From contig NZ_JBHYDM010000019.1 in assembly GCF_051860665.1 (NCBI RefSeq), positions 23,366-87,365 on the forward strand: DNA of 64,000 nt, read 5' to 3'. Below, one piece after another: positions 34,815 to 46,851 of the stretch. The position numbers were made by a program, and so were the translations under genes. The notes under the pieces were generated by a model. The model was not told the origin of the DNA, searched no databases, and saw nothing but the letters and a program-made list of their open reading frames with translations. The number at the start of each line of letters is the position of its first letter. Within the stretch, counting starts at the first letter, position 1. This DNA is from Falsiroseomonas sp051860665 (GTDB lineage Bacteria > Pseudomonadota > Alphaproteobacteria > Acetobacterales > Acetobacteraceae).

Positions 34815-36214
34815 GGCGCATAGTCCGCGACATCGAGGGCGAGGTCCGGCTGCGCGGCCCGCAGATGCAGCCGCCGCAACAGCCCCTGCGCCACCATCAG
34901 CCGGTAGGCCGCGCTGCCGCGCCAGTCGGATTGGGGCGCGATATCCTCGGCCAGCGCCTCCGCCGCCGCAGCCAGGGCCGCCGCATCCAGCCGGCGCCCG
35001 AGCAGCGCCGCCTCCGCCCTGGGCGCCCGCGCCGCCATCGGGCCGACGCCGCCGAAGGCGAGGACGGCCTCCGCCACCCGTTCCCCCTCCAGCCGAAGCC
35101 GGAAGGCGGCGCCGACCGTCGCGATATCCTGGTCATGCCGCTTGCTGACCTTCTCGCAGACAAACAGGTCCCCCGGCGCCGGCCGCGGCAGGGTGACGGA
35201 GACCACCACTTCGTCCGGCGCCAGGTCGTTCGCGCGGTAGCCCCTGAGAAAATCCTTCACCGGCAGCACGCGGCTGCCGCGGACGGAGGCCAGCGTCACC
35301 TGTGCCCCCAGCGCCAGCAGCGGCGGCAGCGCATCGCCGATGGGGGAGGCCGTGCCGAGATTGCCGCCCAGCGTGCCGAGGCCGCGGATCTGCCGCGACC
35401 CCAGCCGCGCCAGCAGCGCGGCAAAGGGCGCGAAGCCCGGCTCCTGCCGGAACAGCGCCAGAAGCCGGGCATAGGCGACGGCGGCGCCAGCCTCGATGGC
35501 CTCCGGCCCCGCCCGCAGCGCGTGCAATTCCGGCACGCCCAGCAGGCAGATCACCTCGGCCGGCCTTTCCCGATGGTCGGAGACGCGCAGGCCGAGATCC
35601 GTGCCGCCGGCCAGCAGCCAGGCCTTCGGATGCGCCGCCCGCAGCGCCAGCAGCTCCTCCAGCGCCGCCGGCCGATGAAACACCTGTCCCGGCGCCTCGA
35701 AGCGCGCGGCTTCGGGCGCGGGCAGCTCCGGCGCCGCGGCACCGTCATCGGCGAGTTGCGAAAAAACCTCGAGGATCGGCCGGTAGCCGGTGCAACGGCA
35801 GAGGTTGCCGGCGAGGGCTTCATGCACCTCCCCGCCCTGGCGGGCGAAGGCCCAGGCCGTCAGGACGATGCCGGGCGTGCAGAAACCGCATTGGGTGCCG
35901 TCGCTCTCGGCCATGGCGCGCTGGATCGGGTGCGGCCCGCCATCCGCGCCGCGCAGCCCCTCCACCGTGCGGATCGCGCAGCCGTGCATCTGGCCGAGCA
36001 GCGCCAGGCAGGCGTTGATGGGCGTGCGGCCGCCATCCGCGTCCTCCAGCACCACGGTGCAGGCGCCGCAATCGCCCTCCGCGCAGCCTTCCTTGGTCCC
36101 GGGCAACGCCGCCGGCCCGCGCAGCCAGTCGAGCAGCGAGGTGGTGGGGGAGGTGCCGGGCGGCAGGCTGACCGGCCGCCCGTTCAGGACAAAGGCGATG
36201 GAGCTGGCATTCAT
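34811..36214 (-). CDS. xdhA: Xanthine dehydrogenase, FeS/FAD subunit
   Basis: A 467-residue small subunit. The plant-type 2Fe-2S ligands appear in CAEGDCGACTVV (about 39-50), the second cluster in CGFCTPGIVL (about 111) and CRCTGYRPI (about 143). The FAD domain spans about 185-345 with LLAGGTDLGLRV as the FAD-binding loop, followed by the CO-dehydrogenase flavoprotein C-terminal domain. Electrons pass from the molybdenum centre through the two clusters to FAD and NAD. It is the first gene of the xdhAB operon. Confidence 0.93.
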   Translation of the reverse strand: MNASSIAFVLNGRPVSLPPGTSPTTSLLDWLRGPAALPGTKEGCAEGDCGACTVVLEDADGGRTPINACLALLGQMHGCAIRTVEGLRGADGGPHPIQRAMAESDGTQCGFCTPGIVLTAWAFARQGGEVHEALAGNLCRCTGYRPILEVFSQLADDGAAAPELPAPEAARFEAPGQVFHRPAALEELLALRAAHPKAWLLAGGTDLGLRVSDHRERPAEVICLLGVPELHALRAGPEAIEAGAAVAYARLLALFRQEPGFAPFAALLARLGSRQIRGLGTLGGNLGTASPIGDALPPLLALGAQVTLASVRGSRVLPVKDFLRGYRANDLAPDEVVVSVTLPRPAPGDLFVCEKVSKRHDQDIATVGAAFRLRLEGERVAEAVLAFGGVGPMAARAPRAEAALLGRRLDAAALAAAAEALAEDIAPQSDWRGSAAYRLMVAQGLLRRLHLRAAQPDLALDVADYAP

Positions 36215-36247
36215 GCCCGGAGGATAAGCAAAAGCCGGGCCTCACGC

Positions 36248-39601
<3,354 letters not shown>

Positions 39602-39818
39602 GCTTGTCCCCTCGGTCAAGCCTGCGGAACGCGACGGAGGCCGCGCCGTTCCGCCTGCGGCGCCGATACGTCACCAAACCGGCGCCAATGCGCCGCCATC
39701 CGCCGGCCCTGGCCCATCAACCCAGGATTACAACGATGTCAATTGTCGCCAAATCCCAGCCAACGTCTTGGGAATGCGACACGCCCGGCGTGTGCCAGGC
39801 ACGGCCGCCGCGCCGGTC

Positions 39819-40586
39819 TCAGCTATTGGGAAAGCCGATGAAGACGTAGCCGACCTGGCGGATGGTGATGATGCAGCGCTCCCCCAACTCGGGGGCCAGC
39901 TTCTGGCGCAGGTGCAGCACCGCATTGTCCACCGCCCGGTCCCCCGGCCGCCAGGCGCGGCGGAAGACCTGCTGGGTCAGCGCCTCACGGGTCTGCACCT
40001 CACCCGGCATGGCGGCCAGCACCGCGAGCAGGTCGAACTCCGCCCCGGTCAGCTCCAGCAGGCTGCCATCGGGCCGCACCAAGCGGCGTTCCACCGGCTG
40101 CAGGCGCCAGCGGTCGCGGCGCGGCGGCGGCGCGACATTGCCGGGGCGGCGGATCCGCGCCCGCAGACGCGCCACCAGCTCGCGGCCCGAGACTGGCTTC
40201 ACCAGGAAATCGTCGGCGCCGAGCTCAAGCCCCAGCACGCGGTCCGTCTCCTCCCGATTGCCGGTGACGATCAGGATCGGCGCCTCCGTCCGCGCCCGCA
40301 ATTCCGGCAGATGCGGCAGCGTATCCACAGGGCCGAGGCGCTGGTCCAGGATGATCGCATCCAGCCGATGCGTCTCGACGATCGCGACCGCGGCGGCGAA
40401 GGAATTGGCGACGATGGTGCGCAGGCCGTAGCGCGCCAGATAGGCGGCCATCTCGTCCGTCAGTTCCCGCTCGTCATCCGCCAGCAGGACGAGCGGCACC
40501 AGGGCCTGGCCAAGCAGGGCCTGGTCCTCGGCACGCTTCTCCCGCTCCACGGCACCGGGCTGGGCGCGCATTGTCGCCAAGGTCAT
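39819..40586 (-). CDS. OmpR-type response regulator
   Basis: A 255-residue two-domain regulator. The receiver (about 31-145) shows LLADDERE for the acidic pocket, AIILDQRLGP with the phosphoryl-accepting Asp, VTGNREE for the Thr, and DDFLVKPV for the Lys. The winged helix (about 160-250) ends RAVDNAVLHLRQKLAPEL and IRQVGYVFIG, typical of OmpR/PhoB. No orthodox kinase is adjacent; the divergent gene encodes a receiver joined to a degenerate kinase. It might regulate its neighbours, including treS, but targets are not visible. Confidence 0.9.
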   Translation of the reverse strand: MTLATMRAQPGAVEREKRAEDQALLGQALVPLVLLADDERELTDEMAAYLARYGLRTIVANSFAAAVAIVETHRLDAIILDQRLGPVDTLPHLPELRARTEAPILIVTGNREETDRVLGLELGADDFLVKPVSGRELVARLRARIRRPGNVAPPPRRDRWRLQPVERRLVRPDGSLLELTGAEFDLLAVLAAMPGEVQTREALTQQVFRRAWRPGDRAVDNAVLHLRQKLAPELGERCIITIRQVGYVFIGFPNS

Positions 40587-40695
40587 GCTGTGTCTCCCGG
40601 AGCGGGGCCTGTCCCCACAAATGGAGACATAAGTCGACGTTAACCTTTAGCCGAGGATACCCGCCGACGTCGAGCGCCACACGCAGCAATTGCGA

Positions 40696-40708
40696 GATTT
40701 CTTAATAC
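40696..40708 (-). repeat. AT-rich 13-mer shared with 46108-46120
   Basis: GATTTCTTAATAC lies 116 bases upstream of the receiver/pseudokinase start and recurs as its reverse complement at 46108-46120 upstream of rfbC. A nearby inverted repeat CGTG-N4-CACG (40713-40724) follows. A shared regulator site is possible. Confidence 0.35.
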
Positions 40709-40823
40709 CAAACGTGACAACACGCTGACGCGTTAACGTCTCATTCATCGGTTCGCCTTCCAGGGCGGTCAGGCTGCGTGGTGCCGCCCTGTGCCGGTCC
40801 GAGATGCAAGACGGAGCGACACG

Positions 40824-42206
40824 ATGAACCTGCCGATCGGGCTTGGCGGCCCGCACCCAGCCCCCAGGCCGCGCCTGCCCGCTGGCGACCTGGCCCCCGA
40901 TCTGTCGCCGGACCCGGACCCGGGTGCCGTGCTGCTGGTGGATGACGAGGGGGAGGTGCTGGAGGAGCTGGCCGGCGCCCTGGGCCGGCGCGGCCTGACC
41001 GTGCTCTCGGCCACCACCGCCGAGGCGGCGCTGGCGGTGCTGCGCTGCCGTCCGGATGTCGCCGCCCTGGTCACCGATATCCGCATGCCGGGGACCGATG
41101 GACTGGCGCTGGCCGAGGCCGCGCTGCGCGGCCGCAGCCAGGCGCAGGCGCTGGAGGTGGTGCTGGTCACCGGCTATGCCTCCGCCACCCATGGCATGGC
41201 GGCGGCGCGGCTCGGCGCCTTCGGCACGCTGCAGAAGCCGATGCGCGGCGCCGAGCTGGCCCGCATGGTGCGGGAGGCGCTGGAGCGCGCGGCGCTGCGC
41301 CGCGCCGCCGTGGCGCATGCGGATTGGGACGCGCCCTGCGCGGCGACGGCGGTGGACGCGGCGCCCGGCTGGCCCCTGCCGCTGCGGCTGGCCGGCACGC
41401 CGGAGGCGGGTTGGCCGCCGCGCCGCGCCAGCGGCACGATCCATGCCCCGATCGCCTGGACCCGCCGGCCGACCGCGGCGGAGCGGCTGACGCCGATCCC
41501 GGAGCCGCAGCCGCGCCACCTGCCGCCCGGCACCCCGCGGGCCGAGCCGGCCGGCTGGCCGCAGGAGGTGCCGCTGAGCCCCTGCCGCGCGGCGGAGGCG
41601 CTGCTGCGGACCCTGGCCCAGCGGCTGGATGCCGAGGGCCATGGCATAGAGGGCATCGCCCGCGACCTGCGCGGCCCGCTCGGCGACCTGCTGCGCGCCG
41701 CGCCGCGCCAGCCGCCCGCCCCGCGGGAGCCGCGGCGTCTGCTGCACCTGCTCGACGAGTTGATGGATATCGCGGCGCTGGAAGAAGGGGCGGCGCAGCC
41801 GCGCCGGGCGCCGGTCTCGGCGCAGGCGCTGCTGGAGCGGGCCGCGCGGGAGCTGGAGGCGCTGGGCCTGGACTGCGACCGGGGCCCGGTCCCCCCGGGG
41901 CAGGCCGCGCGCGCCTTCCTGCTGGACGATGCGCGGCTGGCCCGCGCCATGGCCCTGCTCGGCGGCACCACCCTCGGCGGGCCGGCCGGCGGCCGCGCCG
42001 GGCTGGCGGTGGAGGCCGCGGGCGGCCAGGTGCAGCTGCACCTGCTGATCCAGCAGGGCGCGCCCCCGCAGCCGGAGGCGGAGGCCGGGCGGCGCATGGC
42101 GATCGCCATCGCCCGGCGCCTGGTGACGCTGCAGGGCGGGCGGCTGGATGCCTGGGGGCTGCCGCAGGGCGGGCTGCGCGCCCGGATGCTGGTCCGCGCC
42201 AGCTGA
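40824..42206 (+). CDS. Receiver domain fused to a degenerate histidine kinase core
   Basis: A 460-residue protein. The receiver (about 33-155) has VLLVDDEGE, the phosphorylatable Asp in VTDIRMPGTDG, the Thr in VTGYAS and the Lys in LQKPM, so it looks active. After a Pro/Arg-rich linker (about 165-250), residues about 255-330 resemble a dimerisation/phosphoacceptor helix pair, but ARDLRGPLGDLL replaces the usual SHELRTPL, leaving Arg or Asp where His should be. The last ~110 residues keep the shape of the ATPase domain end (AIARRLVTLQGGRLDAWG) without clear N or G1 boxes. It is probably a phosphorylation-controlled pseudokinase. It is divergent from the OmpR-type regulator. Confidence 0.7.
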   Translation: MNLPIGLGGPHPAPRPRLPAGDLAPDLSPDPDPGAVLLVDDEGEVLEELAGALGRRGLTVLSATTAEAALAVLRCRPDVAALVTDIRMPGTDGLALAEAALRGRSQAQALEVVLVTGYASATHGMAAARLGAFGTLQKPMRGAELARMVREALERAALRRAAVAHADWDAPCAATAVDAAPGWPLPLRLAGTPEAGWPPRRASGTIHAPIAWTRRPTAAERLTPIPEPQPRHLPPGTPRAEPAGWPQEVPLSPCRAAEALLRTLAQRLDAEGHGIEGIARDLRGPLGDLLRAAPRQPPAPREPRRLLHLLDELMDIAALEEGAAQPRRAPVSAQALLERAARELEALGLDCDRGPVPPGQAARAFLLDDARLARAMALLGGTTLGGPAGGRAGLAVEAAGGQVQLHLLIQQGAPPQPEAEAGRRMAIAIARRLVTLQGGRLDAWGLPQGGLRARMLVRAS

Positions 42207-42278
42207 TCCGGCCTGCGGGCGGGGTGCCCAGCCGCCCCTCGCCCGCCAGGGCGCCCGCCGCCCCAGGGAGACCACCGC

Positions 42279-42521
42279 ATGCTCGCCGAATCGCCCTTCC
42301 GCCGGGGCCCCCGCCGGGTGGCGCCGCGCAAGGCCGCAGGCCCGCCGGCGCCGCGGGCGCGGCTGCGGCGCGGCCTGGCGGCCCTGACCCTGGCGGCACT
42401 GCTGCTGACCCCGGCCTGCTGCCAATTCGGCGCCGGTGCGCGGGACCGTGATGGGGGCGGAACATCCGGCCCGGCGCGGAACCCGGGCGGGGGCCTGCCG
42501 TTCGCCCAGCACCTGCCGTGA
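42279..42521 (+). CDS. Small putative exported protein
   Basis: An 80-residue protein I do not recognise. A basic N-terminus (about 1-30, many Arg and Pro) is followed by one hydrophobic helix (GLAALTLAALLLTPA) and a Cys-Cys pair, then a Gly/Asp-rich tail. It could be a secreted or membrane-anchored peptide; the residues before Cys (LTPAC) are a poor lipobox. A GGGAG ribosome site precedes the ATG. It lies 72 bases after the pseudokinase gene and 19 before the DUF2934 gene. Confidence 0.4.
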   Translation: MLAESPFRRGPRRVAPRKAAGPPAPRARLRRGLAALTLAALLLTPACCQFGAGARDRDGGGTSGPARNPGGGLPFAQHLP

Positions 42522-42540
42522 AGCATCGAGGGAGCATGCC

Positions 42541-42804
42541 ATGTCCGACGAGGACCTTATCCGCCAGCGCGCGCATGAGATCTGGGAGCGCGCCGGCCGG
42601 CCAGAGGGCCAGCACGAGGCGCATTGGGCCCGCGCCCGCCATGAGCTGGCGGAGGAAGCCGCCGCGCCGCCGCCCGCAACCAGCGCCAGCCCGGCGAAGG
42701 CGCCAGCCTCGGTGGCACCCGACAAGGCTGTGCCGGCGGCGGCCAAGCCGGCCCGGCCCAGGAAGACGGAAGCCGCGGCCGGGCGGAAGACCGGGCGCCG
42801 CTGA
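42541..42804 (+). CDS. DUF2934 domain protein
   Basis: An 87-residue protein. Residues about 4-40 (IRQRAHEIWERAGRPEGQH, then HWARARHELAEE) match DUF2934, a short helical domain common in alphaproteobacteria with no known function. The remainder is Ala/Pro/Lys-rich and disordered with a strongly basic end (GRKTGRR), which suggests nucleic acid or polyanion contact. GAGGGAG precedes the start. Confidence 0.75.
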   Translation: MSDEDLIRQRAHEIWERAGRPEGQHEAHWARARHELAEEAAAPPPATSASPAKAPASVAPDKAVPAAAKPARPRKTEAAAGRKTGRR

Positions 42805-42825
42805 GCCGCGCCCCGGGCGGCGCCG

Positions 42826-44574
42826 TCAGTAGATGTCCGGCTCCGGCGTCGCCTCCCCCGCCTCCAGGAAGCGCAGGTCGCAGCCCTCATCCGCCTGGGT
42901 GACCTGGTCCAGATACATGGAGGTCCAGCCGCGCGCATAGCGGCGGGCGGGCGGCACCCATGCGGCCTGGCGACGCGCCAGCTCCGCCTCCTCCACCAGC
43001 AGGTCCAGCCGGCGGTTCGGCACATCCAGCCGGATCAGGTCGCCGTCGCGCACCAGGGCCAGCGGCCCGCCGACATGGCTCTCCGGCGCCACATGCAGCA
43101 CGCAGGTGCCGTAGCTGGTGCCGGACATGCGGGCATCGGACAGCCGCACCATGTCCCGCACCCCCTGCTTCAGCAGTTTCTGCGGGATCGGCATCATGCC
43201 CCATTCGGGCATGCCGGGGCCGCCCTGGGGGCCGCCGGACTTCATCACCAGCACGCTGTCGGCCGTCACGTCGAGATCCGGATCGTCCAGGCGCTTCTTC
43301 AGGTCGGCATAGTTCTCGAAGACCACCGCGCGGCCGGTATGGCTCAGCAGCCGCGGATCGGCCGCGCTGGTCTTGATGACCGCGCCGCGCGGCGCGAGCG
43401 AGCCCTTCAGCACCGCAAGCCCGCCCTCCGCCTGTAGCGGATTGTCGAGCGGGCGGATGATGTCCTCGTTGAAGACATCCGCATCGGCGATGTCCTCGCC
43501 CAGCGTGGCGCCGGAGACGGTCTTCGCGCTGAGGTCCAGATGCGGCGAGAGCCGGTTCAGGAAGGCGCGCGACCCGCCGGCGGTGAAGAAATCCGCCATC
43601 AGCCAGGTATCGCCATTCGGCCGCAGATTGGCGATCAGCGGCACGCGGCGGCTGATCGCGTCGAAACGCTCGAGGTCCAGCTCCAACCCGGCGCGGCGGG
43701 CCATGGCGATGATGTGGATGATCGCATTGGTCGATCCGCCGAAGGCCATGGTGGCGGCCACCGCATTGTCGATGCTGCCCTGGCTCAGCAGTTTCGCGGG
43801 CGTCTCGTCCTGCCAGACCATGTCGACGATGCGACGGCCGGAATCGGTCGCCATGCGCGGATGCGCGGAATCGGCGGCTGGGATGGAGGAGGCGCCCGGA
43901 AGCGTCAGGCCCATGGCCTCCACCGCCAGCATCATGGTGGCCGCGGTGCCGGCGGTCATGCAGGTGCCGAAGGACCGCGCCATGCCGCCCTCCATGTCCT
44001 TCCACTGCGCCGGGGTGATGGTGCCGGCCCGCAGCTCCGCATGGTATTTCCAGGCGTCCGACCCCGAGCCCAGCGTCTTGCCGCGCCAGCTGCCGCTGTT
44101 CATCGGCCCGGCGGGGACGAAGATGAAGGGCAGGCCGGCCGAGAGCGCGCCCATCACCAGCCCCGGCGGCGTCTTGTCGCAGCCGCCCAGCAGCACCAGC
44201 CCGTCGCAGGGCTGGCTGCGCGCCAGCTCCTCCGTCTCCATCGCCAGCAGGTTCCGGTAGAGCATGCTGGTCGGCTTCATGTACTGCTCGGTCACCGGAT
44301 GCGCCGGCAGTTCCACCGGGAAGCCACCCGCCTGCCAGACGCCGCGCTTCACCTCCTCCGCCCGCGTGCGGAAGTGGAAATGGCAGGGGCTGAGCTCCGA
44401 CCAGGTATTGATGATGCCGATCACCGGCTTGCCGCGGAAATCGGACTCGGAAAAGCCCATCTGCAGCATGCGGGACCGGTGGCCGAAGGCGCGCAGGTCG
44501 TCCACGCCATACCAGCGATGGCTGCGCAGCTCCTCCGGCCGCTTGCGGGCGCCACCCCTCATGCCATCCGCCAT
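42826..44574 (-). CDS. IlvD/Edd family dehydratase, sugar-acid type
   Basis: A 582-residue iron-sulfur dehydratase. Its three cluster-region cysteines appear in SELSPCHFHFR, GGCDKTPPG and FGTCMTAGTAATMM. Length and the SHRWYGVDDLRAFGHRSR start resemble L-arabinonate/D-xylonate-type dehydratases rather than biosynthetic IlvD. These enzymes convert a sugar acid to its 2-keto-3-deoxy form. No sugar-acid pathway genes are beside it, so the substrate is open. Start 44574 is chosen from family alignment; the frame continues upstream without homology. Confidence 0.85.
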   Translation of the reverse strand: MADGMRGGARKRPEELRSHRWYGVDDLRAFGHRSRMLQMGFSESDFRGKPVIGIINTWSELSPCHFHFRTRAEEVKRGVWQAGGFPVELPAHPVTEQYMKPTSMLYRNLLAMETEELARSQPCDGLVLLGGCDKTPPGLVMGALSAGLPFIFVPAGPMNSGSWRGKTLGSGSDAWKYHAELRAGTITPAQWKDMEGGMARSFGTCMTAGTAATMMLAVEAMGLTLPGASSIPAADSAHPRMATDSGRRIVDMVWQDETPAKLLSQGSIDNAVAATMAFGGSTNAIIHIIAMARRAGLELDLERFDAISRRVPLIANLRPNGDTWLMADFFTAGGSRAFLNRLSPHLDLSAKTVSGATLGEDIADADVFNEDIIRPLDNPLQAEGGLAVLKGSLAPRGAVIKTSAADPRLLSHTGRAVVFENYADLKKRLDDPDLDVTADSVLVMKSGGPQGGPGMPEWGMMPIPQKLLKQGVRDMVRLSDARMSGTSYGTCVLHVAPESHVGGPLALVRDGDLIRLDVPNRRLDLLVEEAELARRQAAWVPPARRYARGWTSMYLDQVTQADEGCDLRFLEAGEATPEPDIY

Positions 44575-44743
44575 GCGCTTCTTCCCCTGTGGGCAGGCTG
44601 CCCTACAAAACAATACTCTCGGCAATCTGCCAGTCGCGCGCTGGCACGAACAGCCCGGCGGCCTTCCGACGGGGTTCGGGCCCGCTTGACCATGCCCGCG
44701 CCGCCTTACAGTTTCGCGGCCTTGCATGCCGCCCGCCGGAGAC

Positions 44744-46021
44744 ATGATGGCCCTGTTGCTGCCGCGCCGCCCCCTGAAGGCGATGTTCATCCACCAGAAC
44801 TTCCCGGGCCAATATGCCCACCTGGCCCCGGCCCTGGCGCAGCGGCAGGGCGTGCAGGTCTGGGGGGTGGGGGAGAAGCCGGGCTATAGCGCGCCAGGGG
44901 TCAACTACATCTCCTACGGCGCGCCGAAGGGTGCCGGGGATCAGACGCATCGCTACCTGCGCTCGCTGGAGGCCTCCACCCGGCGCGGCCAGCACATGGC
45001 CAACAAGCTGGTGCAGCTGCGCGACAAGGGGCTGCGGCCGGATATCATCGTCTGCCATCCCGGCTGGGGCGAGGGCCTGTTCCTGAAGGACGTCTTCCCG
45101 CAGGCGCGCACGCTCTACTACTGGGAATTCTACTACAACTCGACCGGCCAGGACCTCGGCTTCGACCCGCAGCAGCAGGTGGGCCTGGACGATGCGGCGC
45201 GCGTCCGCGTGCTGAACGCGACCCAGCTCATCTCCCTGCAGGCGGCCGATTGGGGCATCAGCCCGACCCGCTGGCAATGGAGCCGCTACCCCGCCTGGGC
45301 CCGCCGGCGCATCACCTGCCTGCATGAAGGCGTGGATACCGTGCGCTGCGCCCCCGATCCGCAGGCGGTGTTCCGCACGCCGGAGGGGCGCGAATTCCGC
45401 CGCGGCGACGAGGTGATCTCCTATGTCGGGCGCAACCTGGAGCCCTATCGCGGCTTCCCCAGCTTCATGCGCGCCCTGCCCCGGCTGCAGCGCGAACGCC
45501 CCGACCTGCACACCGTCATCGTCGGCGGCAATGAGATCTCCTACGGCCGCAAGCCGGAGGGGGCGGAGAACTGGAAGGCGAAGATGCTGGCGGAGCTGGA
45601 GGGGCAGCTCGATCTCTCCCGCATCCACTTCACCGGCCGCGTCGCGCATGACGACCTGCACGCCCTGTTCCGGGTGACGCGGGCGCATGTCTATCTCAGC
45701 TACCCCTTCGTGCTCTCCTGGTCGATGCTGGAGGCGATGGCCTGCGGCGCGCTGATCGTGGGCTCCGCCACCCCGCCGGTGGAGGAGGTGGTGGAGCACG
45801 GCCGCAATGGCCTGCTGGCGCCCTTCTTCGAGCCCGACACCCTGGCGAAGACGGTGCTGAAGGTGCTGGCGGATCCGGAGGGCCATGCGAAGCTGGCCGC
45901 CCAGGGCCGCGCCGATATCATCGCGCGCTACGACCTGCGCAGCATCTGCCTGCCGCGGCAGCTCGACCTGGTGGAGAAGCTTGCGGCGGGCGGGGAGCCG
46001 GAGCCGGAGCGGGAGGATTAG
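44744..46021 (+). CDS. Family 4 glycosyltransferase
   Basis: A 425-residue GT-B transferase with the N-terminal domain type that starts AMFIHQNFPGQYAHLAPALA. The C-terminal domain has ISYVGRNLEPYRGFPSFMRAL for the sugar-nucleotide side and SYPFVLSWSMLEAMACG, which provides the usual E-x7-E region. GGAG six bases before ATG 44744 supports this start over 44726. It is the first gene of the polysaccharide locus; it ends 227 bases before rfbC. Donor and acceptor are unknown. Confidence 0.87.
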   Translation: MMALLLPRRPLKAMFIHQNFPGQYAHLAPALAQRQGVQVWGVGEKPGYSAPGVNYISYGAPKGAGDQTHRYLRSLEASTRRGQHMANKLVQLRDKGLRPDIIVCHPGWGEGLFLKDVFPQARTLYYWEFYYNSTGQDLGFDPQQQVGLDDAARVRVLNATQLISLQAADWGISPTRWQWSRYPAWARRRITCLHEGVDTVRCAPDPQAVFRTPEGREFRRGDEVISYVGRNLEPYRGFPSFMRALPRLQRERPDLHTVIVGGNEISYGRKPEGAENWKAKMLAELEGQLDLSRIHFTGRVAHDDLHALFRVTRAHVYLSYPFVLSWSMLEAMACGALIVGSATPPVEEVVEHGRNGLLAPFFEPDTLAKTVLKVLADPEGHAKLAAQGRADIIARYDLRSICLPRQLDLVEKLAAGGEPEPERED

Positions 46022-46107
46022 GTCGCGCTGCCCGCCTTCCCCTTGCCCCATTCAACCCGGAATCTGGCGGGCGACCCTGTCGGCCACCTTCCCGTGCGGC
46101 CTGGCTT

Positions 46108-46120
46108 GTATTAAGAAATC
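46108..46120 (+). repeat. AT-rich 13-mer shared with 40696-40708
   Basis: GTATTAAGAAATC, the reverse complement of the element at 40696-40708, lies 128 bases before the rfbC start. It is followed by an inverted repeat CACGT-N8-ACGTG (46122-46139). A regulator site for the rhamnose operon is possible. Confidence 0.35.
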
Positions 46121-46248
46121 GCACGTCTCTCGAAACGTGGATCGGATAGGCCGGTGTCCAGAACTCTCTTTATTGAGACGAACGGGCCAGATGTTCCGCG
46201 CCGAGGACAACCGCAGGTCTGAGCCAGGAAGACAGGGGAGTGGTCGCC

Positions 46249-46851
46249 ATGCCGGACGGGATCGGACCGCAAGCCGCCGAGATCCGCCGCGCCGGCAATG
46301 TCGAGGCGGTGCCCTTCGCCATCGACGGACCCCTGCTGGTCTCCGTCCGCCGCTTCGCCGATGCGCGCGGCGCCTTCGTCGAGACCTATTCGCGGCGCGA
46401 CTTCGCAGCGATCGGCATCGCGGATGAATTCGTCCAGGACAACCAATCCATGTCGGTCGCCGTCGGCACCGTGCGCGGCCTGCATTTCCAGGTGAATCCG
46501 CATGCCCAGGGCAAGCTGGTGCGGGTGCTGCGCGGGCGGATCCTCGATGTGGCGGTGGATCTCCGCGCCGCCTCCCCCAGCTTCGGCCGGCATGTGGCGG
46601 CGGAGCTTTCGGCCGAGAATGGCCGGATGATCTGGGTGCCGCCCGGCTTCGCGCATGGCTTCGTGACGCGGGAGGCTGAGACCGAGGTGGCCTACAAGGT
46701 CACCGCCCTCTATGCGCCGGATTGCGACCGCTCGCTGGCCTGGGACGACCCGGCGCTCGGCATCGACTGGGGCCTGGCCGAGGTGGCGGCGACGCTCTCC
46801 GACAAGGATCGCCGCGCGCCCCGCCTGGCCGATCTCGGACCCGCCTTCTGA
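46249..46851 (+). CDS. rfbC: dTDP-4-dehydrorhamnose 3,5-epimerase
   Basis: A 200-residue cupin enzyme, third step from dTDP-glucose to dTDP-L-rhamnose. GTVRGLHFQVNPHAQGKLVR near residues 74-93 has the catalytic His and the substrate arginine, and VPPGFAHGFVT near 130 is the second conserved block. ATG 46249 is chosen over GTG 46240 because the AGGGGAG at 46233 is correctly spaced for it. Its stop shares one base with rfbD. Confidence 0.93.
   Translation: MPDGIGPQAAEIRRAGNVEAVPFAIDGPLLVSVRRFADARGAFVETYSRRDFAAIGIADEFVQDNQSMSVAVGTVRGLHFQVNPHAQGKLVRVLRGRILDVAVDLRAASPSFGRHVAAELSAENGRMIWVPPGFAHGFVTREAETEVAYKVTALYAPDCDRSLAWDDPALGIDWGLAEVAATLSDKDRRAPRLADLGPAF

Noticed and set aside
40620..40740. TTAA motifs as a CtrA box
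   Set aside because: Several TTAA sites occur, but none have the 7-base spacing of a full CtrA site.
42390..42425. Lipoprotein signal in the small exported protein
   Set aside because: LTPAC does not satisfy the lipobox well because Pro precedes Ala, so only a hydrophobic helix is claimed.
40647..43025. 792-codon minus-strand open frame
   Set aside because: It spans the pseudokinase and two small genes and their gaps, with composition typical of an antisense GC-rich frame.
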